Source: Paraburkholderia fynbosensis (GTDB taxonomy: Bacteria > Pseudomonadota > Gammaproteobacteria > Burkholderiales > Burkholderiaceae). Taken from it: a DNA stretch of 64,000 nucleotides. The notes below the pieces were generated by a model that was not told where the DNA came from, did not search any database, and was given only the letters and a program-made list of their open reading frames with translations. Both the position numbers and the translations under genes were made by a program. The DNA lies in assembly GCF_902859935.1 (NCBI RefSeq), contig NZ_CADIKI010000001.1, positions 558,001-622,000 of the forward strand, in the 5' to 3' direction. How positions within the stretch are numbered: position 1 is the stretch's first letter; each line of letters starts with the position of its first letter. Below are positions 28,265-36,444 of this stretch, piece after piece.

Positions 28265-29215
28265 ATGAAACTGCATCAGCTCAGTACCTTGGCCGCCATT
28301 GCGGATACCGGAAGTATCCGGGCTGCAGCACGCACGCTGGGGCTTTCGCCGGCCGCGGTGACCAAGGCGATGCGCGAACTGGAAGCCGATCTGCACGCGC
28401 CGCTGCTGGTGCGCAGCGCGAGCGGTGTCGCCTTCACCGAGTTCGGCCGCGCGCTGGTCGTGCATGCGCGCCTCGTGCTCGGGCAGTTGCAGCGCGCCCA
28501 AGCGGAGATCGAAGCGTTGCGCGGCGCGGCGGCCGGCAAGCTGTCGATCGGCATCACGCCATGGGTCGCTCTGACCTTTCTGCCGCCCGCCGTGCAGCGC
28601 TTCCGGCAACGCATGCCGGAAGTTCAGCTGGAGTTTTTCGAAGGCCTGCTTGCGGTGGTGCAGCCGCGCCTGCGCGACGGCAGCCTCGATTTTTCGATCG
28701 GCCGGCCGCCGCCCGCGTCGCCGCAATCGGAGTTTCACCACGTGCCGCTCTTTTCGACGCATTCGGCGGTGGTCGCGCGGCGTGATCATCCGCTGGCCGG
28801 TTGCCGCACGCTGCTCGAACTCGAAGACGCGGAGTGGGTGCTGAACTGGGACCCGGCGAGCCGGGAGTCGATCTCGGACAACCTGTTTCGTCAGCGCGGC
28901 ATGCGCGTGCCGCACACCATTCACCTCGCGCATTCGCTGTCGATCGTGCTGGGGCTGCTCGCGCACACGGACATGCTCAGCATCTTTCCGTGGCCGCTCG
29001 TCGAAGTGACGCTCGCGAAAGAGAACCTGTGGGCGCTGCCCTTGCGCGAGACGGTCGATGAAACCATCGTCAGCATCACGTCTCGGCGCGGCGCGCCGAC
29101 CAGTCCGGCGGCTCAGTGCTTTCTCGACTGCCTGCGCGAAGTGATCGACGAAGGGGCGAGCTCGCAGGACCCGGAGCAGCGCCGGCTGTTTCATTCGATT
29201 GAGTTGCTGCTTTGA
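28265..29215 (+). CDS. LysR-family regulator, divergent from the M20 gene
   Basis: The N-terminal HTH (LHQLSTLAAIADTGSIRAAARTLGL, in parts LHQLSTLAAIADTGSIR and AAARTLGLSPAAVTKAMRELE) is at residues 3-45, followed by a LysR effector domain from ~90. Length is 316 residues. The AAAR...SPAAVTKAMRELEADL wording is close to AbgR-type LysR proteins, which control amidohydrolase genes. The adjacent divergent amidohydrolase/MHS transporter genes are the likely target, with a catabolic ligand as inducer (inference). ATG 28265 is the internal start; nine upstream codons are dropped. Confidence 0.87.
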   Translation: MKLHQLSTLAAIADTGSIRAAARTLGLSPAAVTKAMRELEADLHAPLLVRSASGVAFTEFGRALVVHARLVLGQLQRAQAEIEALRGAAAGKLSIGITPWVALTFLPPAVQRFRQRMPEVQLEFFEGLLAVVQPRLRDGSLDFSIGRPPPASPQSEFHHVPLFSTHSAVVARRDHPLAGCRTLLELEDAEWVLNWDPASRESISDNLFRQRGMRVPHTIHLAHSLSIVLGLLAHTDMLSIFPWPLVEVTLAKENLWALPLRETVDETIVSITSRRGAPTSPAAQCFLDCLREVIDEGASSQDPEQRRLFHSIELLL

Positions 29216-29260
29216 GTGGGGCGTGCGCGGTTCGGCGCGACGCGCCCCGTACGCGATGAT

Positions 29261-30154
29261 TCAATCGAGAAACTCCGCGGCCCGCTTGCGCAACACCACG
29301 CCGAAGTCGTCGAGCCAGCCGATCGACAGGCGCCAGCTCTGCCAGTACAGATCGACGTCGATGTGCTTGCCCGGCGCCATCTCCACGAGTTCGCCGCTCG
29401 CCAGATGCGCGGCGATCATCCGCTCCGGACACATGCCCCAGCCGAGACCCGTCACGCAGGCCCGCAAAAAACCGGCGACGTGGGGAATCCAGTGCAGCGG
29501 CGGATCGAGTTCCGCGCGCGTGATGCGGCGCATGAAGCGCTTTTGCAACTGGTCCTTCGGATTGAAATCGACGCAGGGCGTGCCCCGCAAACTGTCACGC
29601 GTGACGCCGTCGGCGAAATAGCGGGCGAAAAACGCGGGCGAACAGACCGCCATATAGCGCATCCGCCCGAGCCGCGTGGAGCGGCAGCCTTGCACCGGTT
29701 CGGCCTGGGTCGTGACCGCGCCTTGCACGCTGCCATCGCGAATCCGCTCGGCCGTGTGGTCCTGATCGTCGATCACGAGATCGAGCAGCATCTCGCGCTC
29801 CGAGCAGAACGGCGCCACGGCGTCGATGAACCAGGTGCCGACGCTGTCGTCGTTGACCGCCACCCGCAATGCCGGCCACGGTTCCACCAGCGCGCCGGGC
29901 AGCGCCGGCAGGCGGCCATTCAACTCGGCTTCGAGCAATTGCACGCGCTCGGTGTGCCGGCACAACAGCGCGCCCGAGGTGGTCGCGACGCACGGCTGGC
30001 CGCGCTTGACCAGTACGCTGCCGACCCGCTCCTCCAGCAGCTTGACCCGCTGCGACACCGCCGACGGCGTGACATTCAGTTCGCCGGCCGCGCGGTCGAA
30101 CGAACCGTGGCGCACCACGGCGGCCAGCGCGTCGAGCAACGCATAGTCGAGCAT
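29261..30154 (-). CDS. argP: LysR-family regulator ArgP/LysG type
   Basis: This 297-residue LysR protein has an HTH at residues 1-60 (LDALAAVVRHGSFDRAAGELN, then SAVSQRVKLLEERVGSVLVKR), matching ArgP/LysG/IciA. ArgP senses lysine/arginine and activates the argO/lysE exporter. Here the divergent gene is a LysE exporter, separated by 99 bases, which is the classical arrangement. The start is ATG 30154. It converges with the other LysR gene at 29215 across 45 bases. Confidence 0.9.
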   Translation of the reverse strand: MLDYALLDALAAVVRHGSFDRAAGELNVTPSAVSQRVKLLEERVGSVLVKRGQPCVATTSGALLCRHTERVQLLEAELNGRLPALPGALVEPWPALRVAVNDDSVGTWFIDAVAPFCSEREMLLDLVIDDQDHTAERIRDGSVQGAVTTQAEPVQGCRSTRLGRMRYMAVCSPAFFARYFADGVTRDSLRGTPCVDFNPKDQLQKRFMRRITRAELDPPLHWIPHVAGFLRACVTGLGWGMCPERMIAAHLASGELVEMAPGKHIDVDLYWQSWRLSIGWLDDFGVVLRKRAAEFLD

Positions 30155-30253
30155 TAGCGTTCCTTAATCGGCATTAAGTAAATTAGCTTCTCTTATGAGC
30201 AGCAAATCCGCAGACTAGCCCCGTTCGCTTCTTGCGTCTACTGGATTCGTTTT
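30155..30253. promoter_or_regulatory. argP-lysE divergent control region
   Basis: A 99-base AT-richer region (TTAATCGGCATTAAGTAAATT and neighbours) separates the two starts. ArgP-type regulators bind such intergenic DNA, but I cannot point to an exact site. Confidence 0.5.
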
Positions 30254-30871
30254 ATGAACTGGCTCTCCTTTTCTCACGGCGCCGCCCTGTGCGCATCGCT
30301 GATCGTGACGATCGGCGCGCAAAACGCGTTCGTGCTGCGTCAGGGCATCATGCGCTCGCATGTCGGCAAGATCGTCGTGCTGTGCGCGCTGTCGGATTTC
30401 ATTCTGATCGGCGCGGGCGTCGGCGGCGCCTCGGTGCTGGTGGAACGCTACCCGGTGTTCGTGCACACGATGCTCTACATCGGGCTCGCCTATCTCGCCT
30501 GGTTCGGCATCAACGCGCTGCGCCGCGCGGTGCGCCCCGGGCATGCGGTACTCGACGCCCAGACGAACGGCGCACCGCCCACGCAACGCGCCATGCCGAT
30601 CATCCTGATGACGCTCGCGCTCACCTGGCTCAACCCGCACGTGTATCTCGACACGTTCCTGCTGATCGGCACGGCCGGCGCGCGCGAGCCGCAAGACGCA
30701 CGGCTCGCGTTCGCGCTCGGCGCGATGGCGGTGAGCGGGATCTGGTTCATCGGTCTCGGCTACGGAGCGCGGGCGCTGGCGCCGCTGTTTCGCCGGGCGA
30801 CCGCATGGCGCGTGCTGGATGGCGCGATCGGCGGCATGGTGTTGCTGCTTGCAGTGACCCAGTTGCGGTAA
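30254..30871 (+). CDS. LysE/ArgO-family amino acid exporter
   Basis: This 205-residue inner-membrane protein has about six helices. LIVTIGAQNAFVLRQGI (residue ~15) is the LysE-family signature, and LALTWLNPHVYLDTFLLIG (~115) is the second conserved helix. It exports lysine and/or arginine when internal levels rise. It is divergent from argP and therefore most likely under its control. The name argO or lysE cannot be decided by sequence alone. Confidence 0.92.
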   Translation: MNWLSFSHGAALCASLIVTIGAQNAFVLRQGIMRSHVGKIVVLCALSDFILIGAGVGGASVLVERYPVFVHTMLYIGLAYLAWFGINALRRAVRPGHAVLDAQTNGAPPTQRAMPIILMTLALTWLNPHVYLDTFLLIGTAGAREPQDARLAFALGAMAVSGIWFIGLGYGARALAPLFRRATAWRVLDGAIGGMVLLLAVTQLR

Positions 30872-30946
30872 TCACGACCCGCGGCAGGAAAAGCGCGGTT
30901 CAAAGCGCCGCCGTGCGCTGTATTCAACAACTTCCAGGAACCGCCG

Positions 30947-31252
30947 TTACTCCACTTCCGCTTTCTGCGCCGAGTCGTGCCCGGCGAGCGTATCGGCTTG
31001 CCCGGCCGGCATGAGATTCATGAGCCGCGCGAGCAGCGGCCACCTGAGCAAAGACTGCTGAAACGCCTCCTTCGCCTGCCCGTCGAAGTAACGCGCCGGA
31101 TCGACTTCGGGCAAACGGCGCGCGAGTCCGGTGATGTCATCCACCGGCCAGCCGCCGGCATCTGCGGCGACATTCCCGTCGGCCTTCCCTGCCGTCTTCA
31201 ATGCCGCCTTCGAAGCAGCCACGCCGCCATCCTTCGTAGTCGCCGCCGTCAT
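30947..31252 (-). CDS. bcsR: BcsR/BcsP-type cellulose biosynthesis protein
   Basis: Residues ~40-85 (DDITGLARRLPEVDPARYFD, then RWPLLARL) match the BcsR core of small cellulose accessory proteins, which end in a RWPLLAE-like motif. E. coli BcsR is about 62 residues; this one has 101, with an Ala/Lys/Thr-rich N-terminal and a short C-terminal addition. BcsR supports the BcsQ-BcsA complex on the inner membrane. The ATG overlaps the bcsG stop by four bases (ATGA). It is the last gene of the bcs operon. Confidence 0.8.
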   Translation of the reverse strand: MTAATTKDGGVAASKAALKTAGKADGNVAADAGGWPVDDITGLARRLPEVDPARYFDGQAKEAFQQSLLRWPLLARLMNLMPAGQADTLAGHDSAQKAEVE

Positions 31253-32799
31253 TTGCCATCCACCCATACGCCGTCCGGCGTCTTCACGACATAGCCCGAT
31301 GCCGTCTTCATCGTCACGGTCCCTTCGTTTTCGCCGACCATCTGCGTTTGCGGCAGATTCATCGCGTACTGCGACAAGGTCACGCCCGGCTTGAACGGGC
31401 TGTTCGACACGAGGTTCGACAGCAGTTGCGCGAGCGCGAGAAAGCTCGACGGATTGTCGATCACCGTAGTCGGCCCATGGTTGCCCTGGAAGCCGACCAG
31501 CCGCACACCCGCCGGACCATGGATGATGCGCGGCGTCGGAATTTCGCGCAGGCCGGCCACCTGGTTCGCGTCGCCGCGCAAGGCCGCGCCGTGTTCGGGC
31601 ACGAACACGATCACCGCGCGCCGGCCCGATGCCGCGATCAGATCCGCGAACCGGTCGAAGTCGCTCATCAGCGTGTTCACCCGCTGCGGGTACGAATCGA
31701 TGCTCGACAGACTGCTGTTCGGCAGACGATTACCGTCGTGCAGACTGATCGTGTTGTAGTACAGCGCGACCGGGCCCGGCGTGCTGGCGCGCTGCGCGTA
31801 CCAGTTGGCGAGCGTCGCGTAATCGCCGCGAATCGCCGAACCGTCGAACGCGTGCATTGCGACCGGCACACTGGCATTCGAAATCATCGGCACGTTCGGC
31901 GCGCCGGTGTTGTCGTGCACCAGTTGCAGGAAGTTGTCGAAGTGACCGTCGTGGTTCAGCATCGTCTGCGGGGTGTAACCCGCCTGGGCGAGATCGGCGA
32001 GCAGATGGCACTGTTGCGGCGCGTCCTTGTAAAGGTCCGCGTGCGCCTCCTGCCCGCAGCTCGCGCGCAGCACGCGAATCGCGGCCGGTCCGCTATAGCT
32101 CGCCGCCGTGCTGAAGTTCGTGAACAGATAGTCGAAATGGCTCAGCATCGGATGATTGCGCGCCTTCACCGCATCGAGGTCGTCCCACGACAGCGAGCAG
32201 ATGTGCAGCACGATCACGTCGAACTGCGTATTCGGATCGGCGCCGAGATGGCCGAACGTGACCTGCCGCTGCGACTCCTGCGTGCGGAATGCGGCGAGCG
32301 CGGCGTTGTGGTCGAGCGGCTGCGCGGCGAGCGCATTGCCCGATGCCGCCACCACGGGTGCGCTGTGCAATTGCGCGAGTACCGTGCTGCCCTTCTGCCA
32401 CACCGGAATCGCGACCAGCGCGATCAGCACGAAGCTCGAGACGCGCAGCCAGCGGTTCACGATCAGGTACGCCATCAGACCACCGAGCGCGCCGAGCAGC
32501 AGCATCGGCGGCAGAAAACGCTGTGCGAGTTCCAGCCAGTAGCCGAAGCTGAAGGTGGTGAGGTTGCCGAATTCTTCGGTGATACGCGCGAACGGCGGCA
32601 CGTTCGCTTCGTGGTACATCAGCGGTATGCCGACCGCGAGTCCGAGCAGGTTGCGCAACACACGAAGGCCGCGATGCCTGAGCGTCGCGCTCGCGGCGAG
32701 CAGCAACGCGAAGCCGAGGTTGACGAGCCACAGCGGTTGAAGATGGCCACCCGCGAACAGGTACAGCTTGACGATGAAGTACAGGTTCCACAAAGTCAT
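31249..32799 (-). CDS. bcsG: Cellulose phosphoethanolamine transferase
   Basis: BcsG is an inner-membrane enzyme that adds phosphoethanolamine to nascent cellulose in the periplasm, using phosphatidylethanolamine. The first ~150 residues hold the membrane helices (FIVKLYLFAGGHLQPLWLV, FLPPMLLLGALGGLMAYL). The alkaline-phosphatase-like periplasmic domain follows, with the nucleophile region FTNFSTAASYSGPAAIRVLR and metal-binding FVPEHGAALRGD. Length is 516 residues, slightly below E. coli BcsG. The ATG at 32799 is preferred; a GTG at 32814 is possible. It is downstream of bcsA (42 bases) and overlaps bcsR. Confidence 0.93.
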   Translation of the reverse strand: MTLWNLYFIVKLYLFAGGHLQPLWLVNLGFALLLAASATLRHRGLRVLRNLLGLAVGIPLMYHEANVPPFARITEEFGNLTTFSFGYWLELAQRFLPPMLLLGALGGLMAYLIVNRWLRVSSFVLIALVAIPVWQKGSTVLAQLHSAPVVAASGNALAAQPLDHNAALAAFRTQESQRQVTFGHLGADPNTQFDVIVLHICSLSWDDLDAVKARNHPMLSHFDYLFTNFSTAASYSGPAAIRVLRASCGQEAHADLYKDAPQQCHLLADLAQAGYTPQTMLNHDGHFDNFLQLVHDNTGAPNVPMISNASVPVAMHAFDGSAIRGDYATLANWYAQRASTPGPVALYYNTISLHDGNRLPNSSLSSIDSYPQRVNTLMSDFDRFADLIAASGRRAVIVFVPEHGAALRGDANQVAGLREIPTPRIIHGPAGVRLVGFQGNHGPTTVIDNPSSFLALAQLLSNLVSNSPFKPGVTLSQYAMNLPQTQMVGENEGTVTMKTASGYVVKTPDGVWVDGK

Positions 32800-32840
32800 G
32801 AACAGAGTTCTCACATGGGCCGGGCGCGCACGCCGCGGCA

Positions 32841-35456
32841 TTAATAGCGTGTGCGGTCCAGCGCGAGCAGCGACTGGCATACGCGCAGCACACCGGTCAG
32901 CAGCCTCGAATAACCTTCGATGCCCATCGTCAGCACGTCCTTCAGGCCGCGCAGCGGGGTGTCCTCAACGGTTTGCTCGCCCCAGTCGAGCCATGCGTCG
33001 GCGCGGCCGAACGTGCATTGCACCATCTGCCGTTCCTGCTCGAGCGTCAGGCCGTCGAAGCGCACGCCCAGATGCCTGCCGACGAAGCGGCTCACATAAA
33101 CGGGAAAATGAAACTGCCGGTCGCCTCGGCTCAGGCATACGCCGAGGCTGTCGCCGGGCGCGAGCTTCAACGCCGGATCGACTTCGAGACCGAGTCCGCC
33201 GGTCGAATAATCGCTGGTGGTGCACGCGAGCGTCGTGCCGTCCGCGAGCAGCAGCGTGGCCGCGGCGCGCATCGCGATACGGTGGGTCACGCGCACCTGC
33301 TTCGCCTCACGCGCGACGCTTGCCGCCGCGCCGAGCATCACGAGGTTGTAGAGCGTCCAGAACACATTCATGAGAATCGTCGCGGTCTCGCCGCTCTGGC
33401 CGAACATCAACCGGTACGCGCCCGCCAGCAGCGCGCACGCGTTCAGTCCGAGCAACACCAGATACGGCTTCGACACGGCCCAGTCGAAATAACCTTCGTC
33501 GATGCGTCCGCCCTTGTCGGTCACGTTGAACTGGCCGTGCTTCGGACTGAAGAAGGCGATGGTGGTCGGCAGCGCGATATACCAGGCGAGCACCGATTCG
33601 TACACTTCGGCCCAGAACGAGTGGCGGAATTTGCCCTGCATCCGCGAGTTCGCGATGTTGGCGAGCACGATGTACGGCAGCACGAACCCGGCGATGGTGG
33701 TCGCCGACGCGTTGATGAAATACATCTGGAAGAACAGGTACGCCATTGGCATGGTCAGGAAAATCAGCCGCGGGATGCCGTAGAAAAAATGCAGCATCGC
33801 GTTGCCGTAACAGAGCCGCTGGAAAAAGCTCAGGCCGCGGCCGAGAAACGGATTGTCGATACGGAAAATCTGCGCCATGCCGCGTGCCCAGCGCGTGCGT
33901 TGCTTGATGTGGCTCGCGAGGCTTTCGGTGGCGAGACCGGCGGCCTGTACGGTCGGCAGATAAGCGGTCGTATAGCCGCGCCGATGCAGTTTGAGCGCGG
34001 TATGCGCATCTTCCGTGACCGTCTCCACCGCGACGCCGCCCACTTCTTCGAGCGCCGTGCGCTTGATCACCGCGCACGAACCGCAGAAGAATGACGCGTT
34101 CCACAGATCGTTGCCGGATTGCACGAGCCCGTAAAACAGGTTGCCTTCGTTCGGCACGCGGCGGAACGTGCCGAGGTTGCGCTCGAACGGATCGGGCGAG
34201 AAGAAGTGATGGGGCGTCTGCACCATCGCGCAGCGGGCGTCGCGCAGAAACGTGCCCATCGTGGTTTGCAGAAACGAGCGCGTCGGCACGTGATCGCAAT
34301 CGAAGATTGCGATGTACTCGCCGTGGGTCTTTTCCAGGGCGCGGTTGATGTTGCCGGCTTTCGCGTGCCGGTTGTCGTCGCGAGTCAGGTAGCCGATGCC
34401 GCTGTCGTGCGCGAACTGTCTGAATTCTTCACGATGGCCGTCGTCGAGCAGATAGACGCGCAGCCTGTGCGCCGGCCAGTCGATGCCCTGGGCGGCGAAC
34501 ACGGTAGGCCGCACCACCGACAGCGGCTCGTTATAGGTCGGAATATAAATGTCGACGCTCGGCCAGTTCGCAGTGTCGGCGGGCAGTTCGGCGACCGCGC
34601 GGTTCAGCGGCCATGCGGTCTGCACGAAGCCGAGCAGCAGAATGACCCATGTATACGCTTCGGCGCCGAACAGCAGATAGCCGAGAATCGCCTCGGCCGG
34701 CGTCTGGAACGACAGCGTCTGCGTGACGCGCCACCAGACATAGCGCGCCATCGCAAGCAACGCGAGCGTCGTGAGGATCAGCACCGGCATGCGCCCAGGG
34801 AAGCGGCGCAAGATCAACGCGACGACCACCAGCACTGCGAAGAATTCGAACTGACCATCCGACGACAACGGCGAGGTACCGATCATCGTCCACAGGACTG
34901 CGCCCGCCAGCACGATGAGCGGCAGCAACCAGCGAATGTGGCCGATGCGCTGCGTGCCGCTTTCGAGCTGCGCGCCCCAGCGCTGCCACGGCAGGCGCGG
35001 CAGCATCCCTTCGATACGGCGGTGCAGGCGGCGCCAGCGCAATAGCACCGGCACCAGCCAGCGGTCGATCCACGCGAGCACGGCGCGCGCCTGCGCGGCG
35101 GCGCTTCGCCCGGACAGGCGCGGCGCGCGGATGAAGGCGCGCCACAGCCAGGCGCGCAGGCGATGCGGTTCGAGCACGCCCCATTGCAGCGCGAGATGCA
35201 GCACGGCGGCTCTGATCCAGCGATGCGGGTAGTCGGGCTTGCCCGGTGAAGGCGGCTGGAAGAACAGGCGTACGAACCAGTCGAGCGGCGTGCGATCGAC
35301 AGGGACGCCCAGGTTGCGGGCAAGCCGGTCGAGCGTGCGCTGGCGTGGAGTGCCGGGGGTGGCGCCAGGGGCGTCAGTGACGGCGGGGGCGGCTTGGCGC
35401 GCCTTGCCGGGCTCCTCGCCACGCTCACCCGCGCCCCCGTTGATCGGCCTGTTCAT
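32841..35456 (-). CDS. bcsA: Cellulose synthase catalytic subunit (with PilZ domain)
   Basis: BcsA polymerises UDP-glucose into beta-1,4-glucan and pushes the chain through the inner membrane. The GT2 core shows IFDCDHVP (DxD), VTEDAHTALKLH (TED) and QRTRWARGMAQ (QxxRW). Membrane helices flank it. The c-di-GMP PilZ domain is at the C-terminus with RVTHR (RxxxR) and DYSTGGLGLE. Length is 871 residues; an extra ~100-residue N-terminal region (Pro/Ala-rich) precedes the first helices. It overlaps the bcsQ stop by four bases (ATGA). Its usual partner bcsB is nearly 9 kb upstream in the same operon, which is unusual. Confidence 0.96.
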   Translation of the reverse strand: MNRPINGGAGERGEEPGKARQAAPAVTDAPGATPGTPRQRTLDRLARNLGVPVDRTPLDWFVRLFFQPPSPGKPDYPHRWIRAAVLHLALQWGVLEPHRLRAWLWRAFIRAPRLSGRSAAAQARAVLAWIDRWLVPVLLRWRRLHRRIEGMLPRLPWQRWGAQLESGTQRIGHIRWLLPLIVLAGAVLWTMIGTSPLSSDGQFEFFAVLVVVALILRRFPGRMPVLILTTLALLAMARYVWWRVTQTLSFQTPAEAILGYLLFGAEAYTWVILLLGFVQTAWPLNRAVAELPADTANWPSVDIYIPTYNEPLSVVRPTVFAAQGIDWPAHRLRVYLLDDGHREEFRQFAHDSGIGYLTRDDNRHAKAGNINRALEKTHGEYIAIFDCDHVPTRSFLQTTMGTFLRDARCAMVQTPHHFFSPDPFERNLGTFRRVPNEGNLFYGLVQSGNDLWNASFFCGSCAVIKRTALEEVGGVAVETVTEDAHTALKLHRRGYTTAYLPTVQAAGLATESLASHIKQRTRWARGMAQIFRIDNPFLGRGLSFFQRLCYGNAMLHFFYGIPRLIFLTMPMAYLFFQMYFINASATTIAGFVLPYIVLANIANSRMQGKFRHSFWAEVYESVLAWYIALPTTIAFFSPKHGQFNVTDKGGRIDEGYFDWAVSKPYLVLLGLNACALLAGAYRLMFGQSGETATILMNVFWTLYNLVMLGAAASVAREAKQVRVTHRIAMRAAATLLLADGTTLACTTSDYSTGGLGLEVDPALKLAPGDSLGVCLSRGDRQFHFPVYVSRFVGRHLGVRFDGLTLEQERQMVQCTFGRADAWLDWGEQTVEDTPLRGLKDVLTMGIEGYSRLLTGVLRVCQSLLALDRTRY

Positions 35457-36241
35457 GCCGCGTCACCTTCGCGGCGCGCGCCGGTCGCCGATGTCCCACC
35501 GACCCACGCGTCGAGCCAGTTGGCAAGCCCATGCAGATCGTGCGATGCCTGCGAATGCGGCGCATCGTCGAACAACCACGTACCGCGCGCGAACGACTCC
35601 GGCATCGCCATATCCAGATGCACGCGCTGCGCGAGCGGCAGGCCATCGCCGAGCGCCGCCGCGAGCATCGCGAGCACGTCGCGCTGCATGTCGCGCGCCG
35701 GATTCAGGCGGTTCACGATGATCCTCAGATTCGCGCCGTCGCGCCGCAAGTCATCGAGCCGCGCGACGAGCGTCGCGCAGGCGGCCGGTTCGGGCGGCGT
35801 CACGCAGAGCACCAGGTCGGCGCAACGCAGGGCCTGCGCGGCCTGCTGCGAGGGATGGCGGGCGGTGTCGATCAGCACGACGCCATCGCGCGGCAGATGG
35901 AGTTGCGCGAGCGCGCTCGCGAGCCACCGCGGCTCGGCGGCAAGCCGTGCATCGCAGCGCGCGCCATGCGCGAGCGAGACCTCGCCGTACGGCACGAACA
36001 GCACGCCCTCGGCATTGCGCCACGTATGCGCATGCCAGGCGCAGGTCTCGTCGAGCAGCGCTTGCGCGAGCCCGGCGGGCGCGAAGCCGTCGATCCCGAG
36101 ATGCGCGCCGAGCATGTTCTGCGGATCGAAGTCGAGCGCGACCACCTGACGGCCGCGCCGCGCGAGCAATACCGCGAGCGCGGCGCTCAGCGTCGTGCGG
36201 CCCGTGCCGCCGGCGGTGGAAACGACGGCGATCGTTTTCAT
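35453..36241 (-). CDS. bcsQ: BcsQ, ParA/MinD-like cellulose accessory ATPase homologue
   Basis: The 262-residue protein begins KTIAVVSTAGGTGRTTLSAAL, a ParA/MinD-like fold, but the deviant Walker A lysine positions are changed (AGGTGRTT rather than KGGxGKTT). E. coli BcsQ also departs here (RGGVGTTT), so the position is degenerate in the family. VVALDFDPQNMLGAHLG is the Walker A'-like Asp. BcsQ assists BcsA localisation and assembly, usually with BcsR. The ATG at 36241 overlaps the bcsF-like stop, and the stop overlaps the bcsA ATG, each by four bases. Confidence 0.9.
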   Translation of the reverse strand: MKTIAVVSTAGGTGRTTLSAALAVLLARRGRQVVALDFDPQNMLGAHLGIDGFAPAGLAQALLDETCAWHAHTWRNAEGVLFVPYGEVSLAHGARCDARLAAEPRWLASALAQLHLPRDGVVLIDTARHPSQQAAQALRCADLVLCVTPPEPAACATLVARLDDLRRDGANLRIIVNRLNPARDMQRDVLAMLAAALGDGLPLAQRVHLDMAMPESFARGTWLFDDAPHSQASHDLHGLANWLDAWVGGTSATGARREGDAA

Positions 36242-36444
36242 CGTGCGGCCTCGTCGACGCGCTGCGCGTCGGGCAGCAGCCGGGCACGCAGCGCGACCGG
36301 TTCGATGTCGCAGCGCACCGCGTCGCGCGGATCGAAGCCGCGCATCGCCGCGAGCCCGCGACGCGCGCCGCCGCGCTGCCAGACGATCCATACCGGTACC
36401 GCGATGACCACACCCGCGGCGAAACAGGTCAGTAGAAATTCCAT
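36238..36444 (-). CDS. bcsF: Small membrane protein, BcsF-like
   Basis: This 68-residue product has one N-terminal membrane helix (EFLLTCFAAGVVIAVPVWIVW) followed by a basic, cytoplasmic tail (QRGGARRGLAAMRGFD). That matches BcsF in size and topology, a single-helix protein that recruits BcsE to the membrane. The position between bcsE and bcsQ supports the call. The ATG at 36444 overlaps the bcsE TGA by one base (TGATG); GTG 36447 is an alternative. Its own stop overlaps the bcsQ ATG. Sequence identity to E. coli BcsF is too low to be certain. Confidence 0.72.
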   Translation of the reverse strand: MEFLLTCFAAGVVIAVPVWIVWQRGGARRGLAAMRGFDPRDAVRCDIEPVALRARLLPDAQRVDEAAR

